Source of the DNA: Legionella busanensis
Lineage (GTDB): Bacteria > Pseudomonadota > Gammaproteobacteria > Legionellales > Legionellaceae
Direction: 5' to 3'
NCBI RefSeq assembly: GCF_900461525.1
Contig: NZ_UGOD01000001.1
Coordinates: 1,519,001 to 1,583,000, forward strand
DNA: 64,000 nucleotides
The notes beneath the pieces are model-generated. The model saw nothing but the letters and a program-made list of their open reading frames with translations. It did no database searches and had not been told where the DNA came from. A program made the translations under genes and the position numbers. Below, one piece after another: positions 46,330-56,867 of the stretch; positions within the stretch are counted from its first letter, which is position 1; every line of letters starts with the position of its first letter.

Positions 46330-47757
46330 GTGACTGATCAAGATGAGTTACTATCTAGTTTTGAAAATCATCAACGTTTATTTGCTAGTCATCCTTATTT
46401 ACCGGTGGCAACTAGATTAAAGCATTTGCGCTTATTAAAAAAAATGTTACAACATCATGCCCTTGGCTTAGCAGAAACTATTAATACAGATTATATGCAT
46501 CGTGCCCGTGAAGAAACGTTACTTCTTGAAATTTTCCCAACCATTAATGCTATTAATTATTGTTTAAAAAACTTAAAAAAATGGGTAAAACCTAGAAAAA
46601 GGAAAATAGATTGGTACTTTGGGACTGGAAAGGCACACATTATAGCGCAACCCATTGGTGTGATAGGAATTATTGCACCTTGGAATTATCCTATTTTTCT
46701 ATCCATGGTGCCACTGGCATATGGCTTGGCTGCTGGTAACCAAGTCATGATTAAAATGTCTGAATTTACGCCCAATGTAGGACAAAAACTGCAAGAACTT
46801 ATTGAGCTTATACCAGGCTTAAATGAGTATGTTAGTATCCATAATGGGGATATTGCTTATGCAGAAAAATTTACTAGCTTGCCATTTGCTCACTTATTAT
46901 TTACTGGCTCTACATCAATTGGTAAAAAAGTAATGGCTACGGCCAGTAAAAATTTAACGCCGGTTACCTTAGAGTTAGGTGGAAAATCACCGACAATTAT
47001 TTCTTCTTCCGCTAATGCTCGTTTTTTAAATAGAATTTTTATGGGTAAATTGTTTAATGCTGGTCAGACTTGCCTGGCACCGGACTTTTTATTAATTGCC
47101 AGAAAATGGGAAAACGACATAGAAAGATTAGCAACTCAATTTATGCAAAAGCATTACCCTGATATGACTGATAGTAAGCAGTATTCTAATATTATTTCTA
47201 ATAAACATAGCGAAAGGCTTTTAAGTTTATTAGAAGATGCTCGCGCGAAAGGGGGCAATATTGTTCAACTGGGCGATTTAAAAGAAAGTAGGCGTGCTTT
47301 ACCTCTTTACTTAATTTTTAATGCAAATTCAACCATGCAGCTTATGAAGGAAGAAATATTTGGGCCATTATTGCCTATCATTGTTTATGATACCTTTAAA
47401 GAGGCTGTAGATTTTATATCATCCTTACCCAACCCATTGGCTATTTATTATTTTGGCAATGACAATTTAGAAGTTAATCAATTACAATATGAAACATTAT
47501 CAGGTGCTCTCGCTATAAATGATACAGTGACGCAAGCGGCTATTGATGATTTGCCATTTGGCGGCGTTGGCCAAAGTGGAATAGGGCGATATCATGGTCA
47601 AGAAGGTTTTGATACTTTTTCTAATTTAAAACCCATTTTTAAGCAGGGCAGGTTATCAGCAATCACATTCTTTTACCCACCTTATGGTAAATTATTGTAT
47701 TATTTTCTTAAGCTTTGGGCTGGTATCCGTTTTTCAAAAAATAGTTTAGATAAGTAA
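46330..47757 (+). CDS. Aldehyde dehydrogenase, coniferyl-aldehyde-dehydrogenase type
   Basis: The 475-residue product is an NAD(P)-dependent aldehyde dehydrogenase. It has IIAPWNYPIFLSMVPL, LLFTGSTSIGKKVM, LELGGKSPTII with the general-base Glu, and the catalytic Cys in NAGQTCLAPDFLLI. The short length and the hydrophobic C-terminal segment (FFYPPYGKLLYYFLKL) match the class 3-like and coniferyl aldehyde group, which often associates with membranes. It starts with GTG behind AAAGGA, 18 nt after hutH, so it is probably in the same transcript. A link to histidine degradation is not established. Confidence 0.85.
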   Translation: MTDQDELLSSFENHQRLFASHPYLPVATRLKHLRLLKKMLQHHALGLAETINTDYMHRAREETLLLEIFPTINAINYCLKNLKKWVKPRKRKIDWYFGTGKAHIIAQPIGVIGIIAPWNYPIFLSMVPLAYGLAAGNQVMIKMSEFTPNVGQKLQELIELIPGLNEYVSIHNGDIAYAEKFTSLPFAHLLFTGSTSIGKKVMATASKNLTPVTLELGGKSPTIISSSANARFLNRIFMGKLFNAGQTCLAPDFLLIARKWENDIERLATQFMQKHYPDMTDSKQYSNIISNKHSERLLSLLEDARAKGGNIVQLGDLKESRRALPLYLIFNANSTMQLMKEEIFGPLLPIIVYDTFKEAVDFISSLPNPLAIYYFGNDNLEVNQLQYETLSGALAINDTVTQAAIDDLPFGGVGQSGIGRYHGQEGFDTFSNLKPIFKQGRLSAITFFYPPYGKLLYYFLKLWAGIRFSKNSLDK

Positions 47758-47790
47758 TTAAGCTATTGACATAGGTGTATGTTAATTATT

Positions 47791-48225
47791 ATGACAGTTG
47801 AAATATTTACTGATGGCGCATGTAAAGGTAATCCCGGTCCCGGTGGCTGGGGCGCTTTGCTTAGATTTAATGGCCAAGAGAAAAAAATTTATGGTGGCGA
47901 GACCCTTACCACCAATAATCGTATGGAATTAACAGCGGCTATAAAAGCCTTACAAGCATTAAAACGACCTTGTACAGTAGAGCTATATACAGACTCGCAA
48001 TATCTACGCCAAGGCATGACCACATGGCTTATGGGCTGGAAAAAAAATGGTTGGCGCAATTCTAAAAAAGAACCTGTCAAAAATGCGGATCTTTGGCAAC
48101 AACTTGATGAATTAGCAAATCAGCATAAAATTAATTGGCATTGGGTAAGAGGACATAATGGTCATTATGAAAATGAATTAGCTGATGCTTTAGCAAATCA
48201 AGGCATACTTGAAGCTGTAAAATAA
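47791..48225 (+). CDS. rnhA: Ribonuclease HI
   Basis: The 144-residue product degrades RNA in RNA-DNA hybrids. Catalytic residues are seen in [20 protein letters not shown] (Asp), [11 protein letters not shown] (Glu), [10 protein letters not shown] (Asp) and ADALAN (Asp), with the basic loop [17 protein letters not shown]. The true start is probably ATG 47791, which gives the usual N-terminus; ATG 47779 would add four residues. dnaQ follows in the same direction, a common pairing. A hairpin separates them at 48259-48293. Confidence 0.94.
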   Translation: MTVEIFTDGACKGNPGPGGWGALLRFNGQEKKIYGGETLTTNNRMELTAAIKALQALKRPCTVELYTDSQYLRQGMTTWLMGWKKNGWRNSKKEPVKNADLWQQLDELANQHKINWHWVRGHNGHYENELADALANQGILEAVK

Positions 48226-48258
48226 CTAATTTAGGCTATTATTTAAATAAATATTTTT

Positions 48259-48293
48259 ATTAGCAATGTAAAATTAGGTTATTCATTGCTAAT
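48259..48293 (+). terminator. Hairpin between rnhA and dnaQ
   Basis: ATTAGCAATG pairs perfectly with CATTGCTAAT around a 15-nt AT-rich loop, about 35 nt after the rnhA stop. It lacks a clean U-run. It may end or attenuate the rnhA transcript before dnaQ. Confidence 0.5.
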
Positions 48294-48324
48294 CAATTAA
48301 TTAATTTTTATCTTAGGATGTCTA

Positions 48325-49032
48325 ATGCGGCAAATAGTTTTAGATACAGAAACAACTGGGATTGATCCCCAAAATGGGCATCGAATTATTGAAATAGGTT
48401 GTGTAGAATTAATTGATAGAAAGCTGACTGGTAATAATTATCATGTTTATTTAAATCCTGAACGAGAAGTAGATGAGGGGGCGTTTAAAGTTCATGGTAT
48501 TAGTACGGAATTTCTTGCTGATAAACCAAAATTTTGTGACGTTGTCGAAGAATTAATTGCTTTTATCAAAGATGCAGAGCTTATTATTCATAATGCGGCT
48601 TTTGATATTGGCTTTTTAAATGCTGAGTTGACTTTACTTAAGCATCCTCACCAAATGCATAAGTATTGTAAAGTGCTAGATACTCTTTTGTTAGCTCGCG
48701 AGAAACACCCCGGGCAACGCAATAGTTTAGACGCCCTTTGTAAACGTTATGAAATAGATAATTCAAATCGTCAATTGCATGGCGCTTTGCTTGATGCTGA
48801 GATTCTAGCACTTGTCTACTTAGCGATGACTGGCGGTCAGACTAGTTTGTTTGAAGATAACCTTGAGCGCGTCGAGTCAGCAATTGTTGGTGCTACAGTT
48901 AATGAAGCAACACTTAAGAGCTCTTCACCCATTATTTATGCTACTGAACAAGAAATAGCTAACCATCAAGAATTTATTGATTTTTTAGTGAAGAAATCTG
49001 GTATTAATCATTGGGAAGATGAAAAGAATTAA
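48325..49032 (+). CDS. dnaQ: DNA polymerase III epsilon subunit (proofreading exonuclease)
   Basis: The 235-residue product is a DEDDh 3'-5' exonuclease. Motifs are IVLDTETTGIDPQNGHRIIE with the first two acids, IHNAAFDIGFLNAEL, and the C-terminal HGALLDAEILALVYLAMTGG with the catalytic His and Asp. The C-terminal end should contact the polymerase alpha subunit. It lies directly after rnhA, as in other proteobacteria. The ribosome site AGGATG is near the ATG. Confidence 0.95.
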   Translation: MRQIVLDTETTGIDPQNGHRIIEIGCVELIDRKLTGNNYHVYLNPEREVDEGAFKVHGISTEFLADKPKFCDVVEELIAFIKDAELIIHNAAFDIGFLNAELTLLKHPHQMHKYCKVLDTLLLAREKHPGQRNSLDALCKRYEIDNSNRQLHGALLDAEILALVYLAMTGGQTSLFEDNLERVESAIVGATVNEATLKSSSPIIYATEQEIANHQEFIDFLVKKSGINHWEDEKN

Positions 49033-49293
49033 TTCAACTAGTTGTCATAAGAATTAGCAAAATAGTTGTATAGCCGGCTTTTTGACTAATTAAATCTATA
49101 ATTTAGCTCCGTAGTTTTCCATTGTATTCATTTATTTTAATTCGTATAAAGAAGAGCAATCTTTAGCTTTTTTACTAGTGGTAGAACTATTGATTTAAAT
49201 TAAAATTTTATGGATAGAGTAGAAATAAAAGTAGATATAGCCTATTTGCTATAATTCTTATATTGTTCCAATCTTAAAATACGGATATCTACT

Positions 49294-50652
49294 ATGTCAG
49301 ATATAACTATTATTGAGTTTTTGACTGCATTAGAATTTGCTCCTAGTATTTCTAAAATGGCTAAAAATTTAGGAATTTCTGGACCACGAGTTCAAGCACT
49401 ACTTTGTCTTTTAGGAAATAATTTAGAAGGAGTAATGAAATTAAGTGAAGGCAGGATAGATGCATTGAAAGGGAACTTTAAAAATAAAAATTTATTTGAT
49501 TATTTATTAAATAGGGATGATTTTGGTTTATTAAGTCAACAAGACTTATTAAAAATTTCACCATATGTGAATAAAAGTTTATTAGCAGCAGTGTTTTCAT
49601 GCGCCCATGACACACTAGAAGGGGAATTAAAAAATAAAGGTTTAAGTATCGATAACCTTCAAAAAAGGTCTATAAATGGGAATGATTATATCCAGGTTCA
49701 CAAATTTATTATATATGTAAATAATTTACGTATAACCAACCAATTATCAAATAATACTCTTAATTCCCAGTCTAGTTCTTTTGGCTCTAGAGGGTCAATT
49801 GTCTCATTTCAATCTACAAATGTGGAAGGAGTAGATTTAATTGAGGATAAGCTGGACTTTTTATTAAATCATTTATTAGATATAAATCTAGATGATATCG
49901 CAGCATTAGAATTTTGGATTGCAGATTTGACTAAAGCTTTAATACCCATTACTCAAGCAAATTCAACGCAGGCAGGTATTGTTAGGGAGATTTTTAAAGC
50001 CTTTACCCGATCGTCGCATGATCCTAATCCATTTATTGATAAGTTATTAAGGGATATTACCAGTAAATTAATTGCTCCGGCTCCGATCTTAAGTGCTTTA
50101 GGTGAGGGGTATGATCAATATGTAAAAACTTATAAGCGTCCATCTGGATTACCATTCCCCAATAGCATTTTTTTTATGAATAGTCAGACGAAAAATTATT
50201 CAAAAGGTGCTCCAGAAGATACCCCAGATTCATCTTCTTTTGAGCCTCCCGCGCAACTAATGCCAGATGCCTTTTCGGAAAAGGAGAGAAGACCTTCTAA
50301 GGTTAGGCGTTTTGATTCTTTTTTTTCGCCATCAACAGCTAACAATATTCTTTCAACACTTGCAAAGCTTGCATTGAAATTTTCAGCTATAAAATTTACA
50401 TCTCCAAGCGCAGATGAGGAATTTGAAACTTGGCTTAAAGATTTAGGAGGATTATTGCAATCATTTGATATAGTTGAAGAAAAAACAAAAATTGAAATAT
50501 TGGCTGCTGCTTTACCCTATAATTTCGATAACCCTGAATTTAGAACTTCATTACTTTTAGCGAATACAAAAACAACTGATGAGAATTTTTATTTATTAAT
50601 TGAGGCGATGTTCTTTAAATATCCTTCTTTTAACAAGACCCCACCTCGTTGA
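49294..50652 (+). CDS. Unknown 452-aa protein, orphan
   Basis: I do not recognise this protein. It is mostly helical. The N-terminus holds a segment that could be a helix-turn-helix or a generic helical bundle (SISKMAKNLGISGPRVQALL). A Ser-rich linker follows around residues 150-170 (SQSSSFGSRGS), and a polar, proline-rich region ~300-350 contains DTPDSSSFEPPAQ. A helical C-terminus follows. There is no signal peptide or membrane helix. The gene has 260 bp upstream and 240 bp downstream without neighbours. An effector role is possible but rests only on its isolated and unfamiliar nature. Confidence 0.6.
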   Translation: MSDITIIEFLTALEFAPSISKMAKNLGISGPRVQALLCLLGNNLEGVMKLSEGRIDALKGNFKNKNLFDYLLNRDDFGLLSQQDLLKISPYVNKSLLAAVFSCAHDTLEGELKNKGLSIDNLQKRSINGNDYIQVHKFIIYVNNLRITNQLSNNTLNSQSSSFGSRGSIVSFQSTNVEGVDLIEDKLDFLLNHLLDINLDDIAALEFWIADLTKALIPITQANSTQAGIVREIFKAFTRSSHDPNPFIDKLLRDITSKLIAPAPILSALGEGYDQYVKTYKRPSGLPFPNSIFFMNSQTKNYSKGAPEDTPDSSSFEPPAQLMPDAFSEKERRPSKVRRFDSFFSPSTANNILSTLAKLALKFSAIKFTSPSADEEFETWLKDLGGLLQSFDIVEEKTKIEILAAALPYNFDNPEFRTSLLLANTKTTDENFYLLIEAMFFKYPSFNKTPPR

Positions 50653-50888
50653 TATTATCGTTAATGAGATCGCATCACCTGTAAAATATTTCGGTTAAGT
50701 AGTATTAAGATCTAGTAGGGTAAATATTTAAGTGAAGCATTTCAAAATTAATTAAGACAAATACGGCATGAATAAATTTTCATCCTACCTAAATGGCGAT
50801 TTGTTATTTAAAAATGAACTAAATTTAATTAAAAATTTTATAGATTGTTATATATTTTAAACTGAATTAAAACCAAGGAGGAAGTATC

Positions 50889-51368
50889 ATGCTAACTGCA
50901 GACGAAGCAAAAAAGTTGTGGGATTTGGTGGAGCCTTTAGAAACAGCAATGTTGGTAACGTTGGAAAATAATATTTTACAAGCTCGCCCTATGTATTTAG
51001 CTCAAAAAGAGTTTGATGGAACATTTTACTTTTTTACAGAGCATCCCTCTGAAAAAACGGAAGCTCTGGAGCATAAATCGGAAGTATGTTTAGCTTTTAG
51101 TTCTCCTAAGTCACAAACGTTTGTATCTGTTTCTGGACAAGCATCCTTGTGCCAAGATAGAGGGTTAATTGCTAAATTATGGAATCCTTTTGTGGCTTCT
51201 TGGTTTCCGCAGGGGAAGGAATCACCTTTAGTCGCTTTGATAAAAGTTGAGTCTTTTCAAGCTGAATATTGGCAAGGAAAGGGTACAAAGGTTATACAGT
51301 TATTTAAATATGGCAAAGCTTACTTAACTGGCAAACGTCCTGATGTTGGAGAGCATGGACATTTGTAA
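50889..51368 (+). CDS. General stress FMN-binding split-barrel protein
   Basis: The 159-residue product belongs to the pyridoxamine-phosphate-oxidase-like split barrel group, closest to 'general stress protein 26' types. Visible segments are AMLVTLENNILQARPMYL, GTFYFFTEHPSEKTEALEH, EVCLAFSSPKSQTFVSVSGQ and IKVESFQAEYW. It probably binds FMN or a related cofactor; the reaction is unknown. A strong AAGGAGGAAG ribosome site precedes the ATG. It is a single gene followed by a hairpin. Confidence 0.82.
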   Translation: MLTADEAKKLWDLVEPLETAMLVTLENNILQARPMYLAQKEFDGTFYFFTEHPSEKTEALEHKSEVCLAFSSPKSQTFVSVSGQASLCQDRGLIAKLWNPFVASWFPQGKESPLVALIKVESFQAEYWQGKGTKVIQLFKYGKAYLTGKRPDVGEHGHL

Positions 51369-51705
51369 TGAATTAATTGTCATCAAGTAGCTTAGAAAGG
51401 CTACTTGATGGTTAGCTAAATTGTATAGTTGATTTAATTATGACGGTAAATCTGTCATTTCTTTAAAATAAGAACACGTGTATTTTTATAAATACCTATC
51501 GCTAATTAGCAGTTTCCAACTTATCAAATAAGTGCCAGCATAGACATATAAATTTTTAATACCTAATAGGAAAATTAAATTTATTGTTAATTCAATAACT
51601 TATTATTCATTATCTAAAAATAAATTATAAATTGAATATAAAGTAAGCAAATAGATTAAAAAATGTTCTATATTTAAGATAACTTCAATAAAGATAGGAC
51701 TCATT
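51369..51705. other. Intergenic gap before the L,D-transpeptidase
   Basis: The 337-bp gap holds one strong hairpin at 51381-51410 and then AT-rich DNA in which I see no gene. Confidence 0.45.
51381..51410 (+). terminator. Hairpin after the stress-protein gene
   Basis: CATCAAGTAGC pairs perfectly with GCTACTTGATG (11 bp, 8-nt loop), 12 nt after the stop codon at 51368. There is no obvious U-run after it, so it may instead protect the 3' end of the mRNA. Confidence 0.6.
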
Positions 51706-52170
51706 ATGGAAGCTGAGTTAAGAATAAGTCGTTTTGTGGTCTATTTTTTTTCCTTTTCTCTTATTTCCTATTCATCAGTAAGTTTTGCTAATACATTCAT
51801 ATTTAACCCGAAAAAATTAAGTTGGTCTGCTGTTAATCATAATGGTAAAGTAGTTCGCAGTGGTAAAGCCTCGGGAGGTAGTCGATATTGTAAAGATGTA
51901 AAAAGAGCCTGTAAAACCCCATCAGGTACTTATAGGGTTATTAGTAAACAAGGGCCAGAATGTCGCTCAAGTCGCTATCCTTTAGGTAAAGGCGGATCAC
52001 CCATGCCTTACTGTATGTTTTTTTCAAAAAACTATGCTATTCATGGCTCCTATGATGTACCGAATTATAATGCTAGCCATGGCTGTATACGTGTAAGGCC
52101 TCATGATGCTAGGTGGTTAAGTAACAACTTCATTCAAATAGGCACAAAAGTTGTTATACATCCTTATTAA
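51706..52170 (+). CDS. Secreted L,D-transpeptidase (YkuD domain)
   Basis: The 154-residue product has a signal peptide at about residues 12-29 (FVVYFFSFSLISYSSVSFA) and then a minimal YkuD catalytic domain. Its active site is S124-H125-G126-C127 in ASHGCIRVRPHD, with the upstream His in YAIHGSYDV. Such enzymes make or edit peptidoglycan cross-links, or attach proteins, in the periplasm. Four other cysteines (in YCKDVKRACKT, PECRSS and PYCMFF) are unusual for the family and may form disulfides. It is a single gene, convergent with erpA. Confidence 0.88.
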   Translation: MEAELRISRFVVYFFSFSLISYSSVSFANTFIFNPKKLSWSAVNHNGKVVRSGKASGGSRYCKDVKRACKTPSGTYRVISKQGPECRSSRYPLGKGGSPMPYCMFFSKNYAIHGSYDVPNYNASHGCIRVRPHDARWLSNNFIQIGTKVVIHPY

Positions 52171-52188
52171 CCTGGTAAAAATCATTAA

Positions 52189-52587
52189 CTATTCATCTTC
52201 AATGCTAAAGGAAGAACCACAGCCACATGTGGTTTTAGCATTGGGATTGCGAATTACAAATTGCTCGCCTTGAATGCCTTTTATGTAATCTATTTCTGCT
52301 TCGTGTAGGAATTGATAACTCATTGAATCAACAAGTAATTTAACAGAGGATCTTCCATCTGAGCAAGACTGTGTAATCACTGTGTCATCAGGTTGAATCG
52401 TTTCATCAAAAGTAAATCCATACTGAAATCCTGAGCAGCCACCGCCTGTAATATAAACCCGTAAATTTAAATTAGGGTTATCTTCTTCCGCAATTAAAGA
52501 AGCGACTTTATTCGCAGCATTAACAGAGAAGTGGAGGCCTGCTTTAGGATGCTCTAGTGCGGTAGGTGATGCAGTAGCATTACTCAT
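52189..52587 (-). CDS. erpA: Iron-sulfur cluster insertion protein ErpA
   Basis: The 132-residue product is an A-type Fe-S carrier. The three ligands are present: one Cys in [14 protein letters not shown] and two in [14 protein letters not shown]. ErpA passes clusters to essential apoproteins such as isoprenoid enzymes. The N-terminal extension ([16 protein letters not shown]) is slightly longer than in E. coli, which is common. It ends 18 bp from the convergent transpeptidase gene. Confidence 0.9.
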   Translation of the reverse strand: MSNATASPTALEHPKAGLHFSVNAANKVASLIAEEDNPNLNLRVYITGGGCSGFQYGFTFDETIQPDDTVITQSCSDGRSSVKLLVDSMSYQFLHEAEIDYIKGIQGEQFVIRNPNAKTTCGCGSSFSIEDE

Positions 52588-52748
52588 TATCTACTCCTGA
52601 AAAAAATAATTAGGAAAATTGCTATTAGGTATTAATTAATTCTTGTCAATTAATACTAATATACAGAACCAAAGTAATTAATAATTAATTATATTGTAAC
52701 ACTTAACCTGGATTTTTGTGCTTGTTCATCAATTATTTGCTTTTTTTA

Positions 52749-53822
52749 TTAACGAATAACTTTCTCTATAATGGCGCCTCCTAAACATTGGTTACGGTCA
52801 TAAAATACAATGTATTGCCCCGGTGTTACTGCTCTTTGGGGTGTTGAAAACATAACACAATGACCTGTATCTATAGCAGGTGATATAACGCAAGCCTGGT
52901 CAGGTTGCCTGTAACGTGTTTTAGCGTAGCAGGTTAAAGGAAGTTTATCTTCATAAAGGGCTAACCAGTGAATATTGCTACAAATTAATCCTTGTGCATA
53001 AAGCATAGGATGATCTTTACCTTGTGCGACAATTAATGTATTCGTTTCGGTATCCTTATCAACAACATACCAAGGCTCATCACCACTATCATAGCGTCCG
53101 CCAATACCTAAGCCTTGACGCTGGCCAATTGTGTAAAACATCAATCCATCATGCTGCCCTAACATCATTCCATCACTACTCATTATTTTGCCTGGTTGAG
53201 CTAAAATAAATTCATTAAGGAAGGATTTAAACCGTTTTTCTCCGATAAAACAAATACCAGTAGAGTCTTTTTTTTGAGAAGTCACTAAATTAAGGTTAGC
53301 AGCAAAAGAACGTATTTCTGATTTTAAATAATCCCCAACTGGGAATAAGGTTTTAGCCAAGGCTTCTTTATTAACAGCATTTAAAAAATAGGTTTGATCT
53401 TTATCTCTATCTTTAGCCTTAAATAAATTTCCATCTTCCACTTTGGCATAATGACCTGTAGCTATAAAATCGGCACCTAACGTAAGTGCATGATTTAAAA
53501 AAGCTTTAAACTTAATTTCTTTATTACATAAAACATCGGGATTAGGGGTGCGTCCAGCTTCATATTCCTGTAAAAAATGCGCGAAAACTCTATCCCAATA
53601 TTCGGCAGAAAAATTAATAGTGTGCAGGTGAATACCTAATTGATTAGCTACGGCTTGTGCATCAGCTAAATCAATGGCAGCAGGACAGTAATTATCCTCG
53701 TCGTCTTGCTCCCAGTTCTTCATAAACAAACCTTCAACATGGTATCCTTGTTCCTTCAACAACCACGCTGCAACTGAAGAATCAACACCACCAGACATAC
53801 CTACTATTACTTTTACTTTCAT
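52749..53822 (-). CDS. mnmA: tRNA 2-thiouridylase MnmA
   Basis: The 357-residue product puts sulfur on U34 of Lys, Glu and Gln tRNAs. The PP-loop is [20 protein letters not shown]. The catalytic cysteines lie in [13 protein letters not shown] and [11 protein letters not shown], and a C-terminal barrel contains [13 protein letters not shown]. Length is typical. It is divergent from the yceD-rpmF-fatty-acid block. It could share a transcript with erpA downstream, although 160 bp separate them. Confidence 0.96.
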   Translation of the reverse strand: MKVKVIVGMSGGVDSSVAAWLLKEQGYHVEGLFMKNWEQDDEDNYCPAAIDLADAQAVANQLGIHLHTINFSAEYWDRVFAHFLQEYEAGRTPNPDVLCNKEIKFKAFLNHALTLGADFIATGHYAKVEDGNLFKAKDRDKDQTYFLNAVNKEALAKTLFPVGDYLKSEIRSFAANLNLVTSQKKDSTGICFIGEKRFKSFLNEFILAQPGKIMSSDGMMLGQHDGLMFYTIGQRQGLGIGGRYDSGDEPWYVVDKDTETNTLIVAQGKDHPMLYAQGLICSNIHWLALYEDKLPLTCYAKTRYRQPDQACVISPAIDTGHCVMFSTPQRAVTPGQYIVFYDRNQCLGGAIIEKVIR

Positions 53823-54017
53823 AAATTATGACGATTCTTAAGGGTTATATTTATACCCAAAACTATATTTTGATAGATTGTGGGCATATATTTAAGTTTC
53901 AACTCAATGAGGTTAGATATATACTATATTCTAAGTTGTTATCTAATTGTCATTTTGTCAAAAAAGAGAACATTAAATAAAATTAAATGTGTCATTATAT
54001 AATATTTGAGACTTAAT

Positions 54018-54461
54018 ATGCTAATTGATCTTAAGACCCAAGCTAAACAACTTGAGAATCAAACTGTTGAAGTGTATGTAACGAAAAGATTACCCAATAG
54101 GATTCCTACCCCTTGTTCACTAAAATGTATTTATGAAGTTAAGCCGATAGATAATTATTTTCTCTTATCTATGCAAGTGAGTGGCACTATCGAAATCGAA
54201 TGTCAACGTTGCTTAAATATGTTTTTATATGATTATAAAAACATAACAACGCTCGCCATTTGTAACTCAGAAGCTTCTGCTGAAAAATTAATGGAAAAAT
54301 ATGAGTGTATTGTAGCTAATAATTTTTTTATAGATCTGGTAGAATTAGTTACTGATGAATTACACCTTTATAGTCCGGAATATCATTTAAATATTGATGA
54401 TTGTGATGCAGAAGTGAGCAAATTTATCCGATTTTCATCAATAAGTGATGATAAAGAGTAA
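54018..54461 (+). CDS. yceD: YceD/DUF177 family protein (23S rRNA accumulation protein)
   Basis: The roughly 147-residue product has the DUF177 core: a strand-rich N-terminus, the Cys pair in [16 protein letters not shown] and the acidic C-terminal [20 protein letters not shown]. In E. coli YceD is needed for normal 23S rRNA levels, and it is nearly always next to rpmF, as here. The start is uncertain: ATG 54018 has no good ribosome site, and TTG 54006 is in frame. Confidence 0.85.
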   Translation: MLIDLKTQAKQLENQTVEVYVTKRLPNRIPTPCSLKCIYEVKPIDNYFLLSMQVSGTIEIECQRCLNMFLYDYKNITTLAICNSEASAEKLMEKYECIVANNFFIDLVELVTDELHLYSPEYHLNIDDCDAEVSKFIRFSSISDDKE

Positions 54462-54535
54462 GTAATACTTGGATTACAGTCAAAAAATATGTAATATTTC
54501 GCACCAATAAATACAAATTGCCTAGGAGTAACGCA

Positions 54536-54733
54536 ATGGCCGTACAACAGAACAAAAAAAGTCGCTCTCGCAGAGATATGAGACGTTCACATGACGCTTT
54601 AAAAGCACCTACTTTAAGTGTTGATAGTACCACAGGTGAAACCCATCGTAGACATCATATAACTGCTGATGGTTACTATCGTGGTCGTAAAGTTTTAGAT
54701 ACCGATAACGTTTACGAAGACGAAAAAGAGTAA
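54536..54733 (+). CDS. rpmF: 50S ribosomal protein L32
   Basis: The 65-residue product is L32, with [20 protein letters not shown] at its start and a conserved [20 protein letters not shown]. The usual zinc-type cysteines are absent; they are replaced as in many gammaproteobacterial L32 proteins. ATG 54536 is set by the TAGGAG site 6 nt upstream. It is followed 5 nt later by plsX in the conserved order. Confidence 0.95.
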   Translation: MAVQQNKKSRSRRDMRRSHDALKAPTLSVDSTTGETHRRHHITADGYYRGRKVLDTDNVYEDEKE

Positions 54734-54738
54734 CTCGC

Positions 54739-55767
54739 TTGAAAACTATTACCATTGCTATCGATGCGATGGGTGGGGATCATGGCCTAAAGGTTTTGAT
54801 CCCCGCTTGTGTTCGCGCAGTAAAAAACAATCCTGACCTAAGATTATTATTAGTCGGTGATCAATCTCAAATTACAGCCCAACTTAAGAAGCAAGGGCAT
54901 TTTAATCACGATCAATTTGATGTAATTCATGCTTCTGAAGTGGTAGCCATGGATGAATTACCTTCACATGCCATGCGTAATAAAAAAGATTCCTCAATGC
55001 GAGTAGCCATAAATTTAGTCAAAGATGAACGTGCAGCAGCTTGTGTTAGTGCAGGTAATACAGGTGCCCTAATGGCCACTGCCCGCTTTGTTCTAAAAAC
55101 GCTTCCTGGCATTGATAGACCGGCCATTATTGCAGAGCTACCTACTTTACAAAGTAAGACCCGAGTAATTGATTTAGGTGCTAATGTTGATTCCTGCGCG
55201 GAACATCTTTTTCAATTTGCTGTGATGGGATCAGCGCTTATTCAAGCAATTGATAAAAAATCGAAACCTAAAATTGCTTTATTAAATATTGGTGAAGAAG
55301 AAATCAAGGGGAATGATAAGATTAAGCGTACTGCTCATATGTTAGCTAATTGTAGTTTATTAAACTATGTAGGCTATGTAGAGGGAGATGGCTTTTATTC
55401 TGGGGAAGTAGATTTGGTTGTTTGTGACGGCTTTGTTGGTAACGTTGCCTTAAAAGCAAGTGAAGGCCTTGCCAAGCTTATGTTAGCTATTCTAAAAGAA
55501 TCCTTCGTAAAAAATTATTTGACTCGCCTAATGAGTATTCTAGCTTGGCCAGCCTTAAAGGGCTTAAAAATGCGTATGGATCCCGCACGTTATAATGGTG
55601 CTAGTTTGATAGGTTTAAATGGAATCGTAGTCAAAAGCCATGGTAGTGCGAAAGAACTCGCTTTTCAACATGCTATTGAAGAGGCTATGCTGCAGGTCAA
55701 AAATAATGTAGTTGATTTAGTACGCGATCAGATAAATGAGTTTATTAATCAAGGTTTACTATTATGA
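54739..55767 (+). CDS. plsX: Phosphate acyltransferase PlsX
   Basis: The 342-residue product makes acyl-phosphate from acyl-ACP, the first step toward phosphatidic acid. Motifs are [70 protein letters not shown] and [13 protein letters not shown]. The start is TTG, 5 nt after rpmF, with AAAGAG upstream; no ATG is placed better. It overlaps fabH by 4 nt. Confidence 0.96.
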   Translation: MKTITIAIDAMGGDHGLKVLIPACVRAVKNNPDLRLLLVGDQSQITAQLKKQGHFNHDQFDVIHASEVVAMDELPSHAMRNKKDSSMRVAINLVKDERAAACVSAGNTGALMATARFVLKTLPGIDRPAIIAELPTLQSKTRVIDLGANVDSCAEHLFQFAVMGSALIQAIDKKSKPKIALLNIGEEEIKGNDKIKRTAHMLANCSLLNYVGYVEGDGFYSGEVDLVVCDGFVGNVALKASEGLAKLMLAILKESFVKNYLTRLMSILAWPALKGLKMRMDPARYNGASLIGLNGIVVKSHGSAKELAFQHAIEEAMLQVKNNVVDLVRDQINEFINQGLLL

Positions 55768-56729
55768 TGCATGCAGTTATTAATGGCACAGGTAGTTATT
55801 TGCCTGAAAATAGACTTACCAATTATGATTTAGAAACTAAACTTAATACTTCACATGATTGGATTATCTCTCGTACCGGTATTAGTAGTCGACATATTGC
55901 ATCTGATTATGAAACGACTTCTTATATGGCAGCCCAAGCGGCTAAGCAAGCTCTTAACTCTTCCACCATTAATGCTGATGAAATAAATTTAATTATTGTT
56001 GCAAGTTGCACCCCCGATAAATTTTTTCCTGGTATTGCTTGTTACGTACAAAATGCATTAGGCATCAAATCTTTTATTCCTGCACTTGATATTGGTGCTG
56101 CCTGTAGTGGGTTTGTTTATGCCATGGATATTGCTAAACAATATATTCAAACAGGCTCAGCAAAAAATGTGTTAGTTATTGGTAGTGAAGCCATGTCTCG
56201 TGCTGTTGATTGGACAGATCGTTCCACCTGTGTACTGTTTGGAGATGGCGCTGGCGCGGCTATCTTAAGTGCTCAAGAAAGGACGCCAGAAAACTCAGGA
56301 ATAGTGGCGAGTGTTCTACATGCTTCTTATGATGCCAGTTCATTATTAACCTATCCAAATAGCACTTCTCTTGATAAAAAAGCTATAATTGGTATGCGAG
56401 GCAATGAAGTATTTAAAATTGCAGTTAATATGATGGGTGATATTGTTGATGAAGTTTTAGAGGTCAGCAATTTAACTAAAGCTGATATTAATTGGTTAAT
56501 TCCTCATCAAGCTAATATCCGTATTATTCAAGGGATTGCTAAAAAACTAGAATTATCTATGTCACAAGTAATTGTCACTATCGAAAACCAAGGGAATACA
56601 TCAGCTGCTTCTATACCCTTAGCGCTAGACTTAGCGATTAAAGAACAGCGTATTAAACGTGGTGATCTATTATTACTAGAATCTTTTGGTGGTGGGATGA
56701 CCTGGGGTGCAATGGTTGTTCGCTATTAA
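55764..56729 (+). CDS. fabH: Beta-ketoacyl-ACP synthase III
   Basis: The 321-residue product starts fatty-acid synthesis by joining acetyl-CoA with malonyl-ACP. The catalytic Cys is in [12 protein letters not shown], the His in [12 protein letters not shown] and the Asn in [27 protein letters not shown] near the start is typical. Its ATG overlaps the plsX stop by 4 nt, giving translational coupling. A 138-bp gap follows before fabD. Confidence 0.96.
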   Translation: MMHAVINGTGSYLPENRLTNYDLETKLNTSHDWIISRTGISSRHIASDYETTSYMAAQAAKQALNSSTINADEINLIIVASCTPDKFFPGIACYVQNALGIKSFIPALDIGAACSGFVYAMDIAKQYIQTGSAKNVLVIGSEAMSRAVDWTDRSTCVLFGDGAGAAILSAQERTPENSGIVASVLHASYDASSLLTYPNSTSLDKKAIIGMRGNEVFKIAVNMMGDIVDEVLEVSNLTKADINWLIPHQANIRIIQGIAKKLELSMSQVIVTIENQGNTSAASIPLALDLAIKEQRIKRGDLLLLESFGGGMTWGAMVVRY

Positions 56730-56867
56730 TAGATCTCTTTTAAAATGGGTCATTAAGACCAGTTTGAAAAGAAGTCTATTATAAAGTGGGTTAGATAAAT
56801 TAATTTTTAAATCCCTTAAAACAGAGTAAAGATTGGTGAGGGATACCAATTAAAATTGAGGCTTTAT

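Noticed and set aside
47766-47800. TTGACA-based promoter just before rnhA
   Set aside because: The matching -10 position would fall inside the coding start, so the match is probably chance.
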